Shown here: piece by piece, positions 5,966-6,786 of the stretch
Layout of the letters: each line of letters opens with the position of its first letter
Position numbering within the stretch: the first letter of the stretch is position 1
Source: Saprospiraceae bacterium
GTDB taxonomy: Bacteria > Bacteroidota > Bacteroidia > Chitinophagales > Saprospiraceae
Direction of reading: 5' to 3'
Length of the DNA: 6,786 nt
Assembly: GCA_007134625.1 (NCBI GenBank)
Contig: SLKL01000131.1
Location: 1-6,786 of the forward strand
Notes under the pieces: generated by a model
Seen by the model: the letters and a program-made list of their open reading frames with translations, nothing else
What the model was told of the DNA's origin: nothing
Database searches by the model: none
Translations under genes and position numbers: made by a program

Positions 5966-5990
5966 AGCTGTTATTGCTAAGATAACTGCT
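5966..5990. repeat. Inverted repeat in divergent promoter region
   Basis: AGCTGTTAT (5966-5974) faces ATAACTGCT (5982-5990) across a 7-base centre. Eight of nine positions pair, with one T-T mismatch. Dyads of this size between divergent genes often serve as operator sites. It lies 67 bp upstream of the SPYFN start and about 130 bp upstream of the plus-strand -33 box, so it is closer to the minus-strand gene. Confidence 0.4.
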
Positions 5991-6118
5991 TTGTATAAAC
6001 TAATCAGGTATTTTCTTAAATTTATTTCCAACTGTTTGACAGGTAAACATAGATATTAAAAACTATACATTCGAAGGAATCGTAATATGATATAAAAAAA
6101 AATAATATAAATGTTTTT

Positions 6119-6145
6119 TTGGAACGTAAAAATAGCTTACCTTTG
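6119..6145 (+). promoter_or_regulatory. Bacteroidota-type promoter of the Ig-like surface protein gene
   Basis: TACCTTTG at 6138-6145 matches the TAnnTTTG -7 box exactly. TTTG/TTG at 6118-6121 serves as -33 element with a 16-nt gap, one below the commonly described range. Transcription would begin near 6150, giving a leader of about 20-25 nt. The leader has no Shine-Dalgarno sequence but is A/T-rich before the ATG, as is usual in this phylum. Confidence 0.6.
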
Positions 6146-6173
6146 TTATCGTAAATATTTACACCAATAAACC

Positions 6174-6786
6174 ATGAGCGGAAGACCTGTCCTGCTAACA
6201 ATTTTTACCTTTGCACTGGCTCTATGGCTAAGTGCGCCGGCTATTACATTTGCTCAATCATCTTCTTCTCCTTATGATAATATAGCTATTCTATCCAATT
6301 CCGTTTTTGAATCGGAGGTTTATGATGCCGTTATGCTTATGGTTATTAAGCATCCGAAGAATGGCACTGCCATAAGTAAAGGAAGTTCAGGTGCTCGCTT
6401 TTTGGAATATACACCGGACAGTAATTTTGTAGGATTAGATTCAGTATCGATTGAAGTTCAACTTAATTGGGGAGCTAATCCGGTGATTAAATGGTATCAT
6501 TTTGCGTTTGACGTTAAGGAGTCTATAGTCATTGCCAAAGATGTAGAGTTTGCCATCCCTTCTAATAGTGATTTTACCTTTTTAGACGTAATGGTCAATG
6601 ACAGTAGCACTCATGGTGGTTTAAATTTTTCCAATATTTCATTGGTGTCTAAAGGAATGGTTGATTTAGTAAACGATTCCATTTTCTTCAAACCATTAAC
6701 AGATTACAGTGGGGTAGCCTATGTTACTTATTCTGTTTGTGATAGTCTTGGTGAATGCGCATCAGCAAATGCCGTGATTAATGTAA
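6174..6786 (+). CDS. Secreted multidomain protein with bacterial Ig-like (cadherin-like) repeats (3' truncated)
   Basis: The frame is open to the right edge: 204 codons are visible and the stop lies outside. Residues 1-28 form a Sec signal peptide (SGRP, hydrophobic LLTIFTFALALWL, then APAITFAQ). Two related beta-sandwich units follow. The first, about residues 36-115, includes HPKNGTAISKG and FLEYTPDSNFVGLDSVSIEV, matching the 'P.nGt...YTP..nf.G.Dsf.y.v' pattern of cadherin-like/Big_9 repeats. The second, about 120-204, includes LDVMVNDSS (137-145, compare 'DVLANDS'), FFKPLTDYSGVAYVTYSV and CDSLGECASANAVINV, with C189 and C195 as a likely disulfide. Such chains are long surface or secreted adhesin-like proteins in Bacteroidota and usually end in a T9SS sorting domain, which cannot be checked here. 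It starts at ATG 6174 behind a good promoter and is divergent from the SPYFN gene. Binding partner unknown. Confidence 0.88.
   Translation, partial: MSGRPVLLTIFTFALALWLSAPAITFAQSSSSPYDNIAILSNSVFESEVYDAVMLMVIKHPKNGTAISKGSSGARFLEYTPDSNFVGLDSVSIEVQLNWGANPVIKWYHFAFDVKESIVIAKDVEFAIPSNSDFTFLDVMVNDSSTHGGLNFSNISLVSKGMVDLVNDSIFFKPLTDYSGVAYVTYSVCDSLGECASANAVINV

Larger units (their letters stand above)
5899..6173. other. Divergent intergenic spacer with promoter elements
   Basis: This 275-bp AT-rich spacer separates the SPYFN gene (minus) and the Ig-like surface protein (plus). It holds a 25-bp imperfect inverted repeat (5966-5990), a run of nine A (6094-6102), a run of seven T (6114-6120) and a good plus-strand promoter (6119-6145). 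On the minus strand I found no complete TAnnTTTG box, so the promoter of the SPYFN gene is not explained. No small gene or RNA gene was recognised. Confidence 0.55.

Overview
The window most likely comes from an AT-rich Bacteroidota chromosome, probably of Cytophagales type; that placement is an inference. The evidence is a type IX secretion (T9SS) C-terminal sorting domain at the left edge, promoter-like TTG/TAnnTTTG pairs, few Shine-Dalgarno sequences, signal peptides ending in ...AQ, and a helical 'SPYFN' protein that I associate with Bacteroidota. No RNA gene, insertion sequence, CRISPR array or phage gene was seen.

Layout. Positions 2-235 (+) are the end of a large secreted protein carrying a T9SS sorting tail. 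Facing it on the minus strand are a 6-pyruvoyltetrahydropterin synthase family gene (276-695) and, upstream of it, a FkbM-type methyltransferase (751-1467). A divergent 193-bp spacer leads to a small exported PsbP-like protein (1661-2245, +). This converges, with a 19-bp gap, on a minus-strand cluster that is read from right to left: SPYFN-type helical protein (4453-5898), pabB (3440-4435), pabC-like class IV enzyme (2848-3456, overlapping pabB by 17 bp), and a membrane-anchored SRPBCC protein (2265-2816). A 275-bp divergent spacer holds a good Bacteroidota promoter for a secreted multidomain Ig-like protein that runs off the right edge (6174-6786, +).

Function. PabB and the PabC-like enzyme would together convert chorismate to 4-aminobenzoate for folate synthesis. 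The amidotransferase subunit PabA is not in the window. The pterin synthase carries the CxxxxxHGH motif and all the catalytic spacings of true (animal-type) PTPS rather than of QueD, so tetrahydrobiopterin-like cofactor synthesis is more likely than queuosine. The two edge genes are cell-surface or secreted products.

Most of this is ordinary Bacteroidota chromosome, and I do not see a convincing new multi-gene system. The points most worth a second look are an 11-A homopolymer directly after the start codon of the SPYFN gene, two promoter-like elements inside the pab cluster with identical 18-nt spacers, and the PTPS-II signature of the pterin enzyme.
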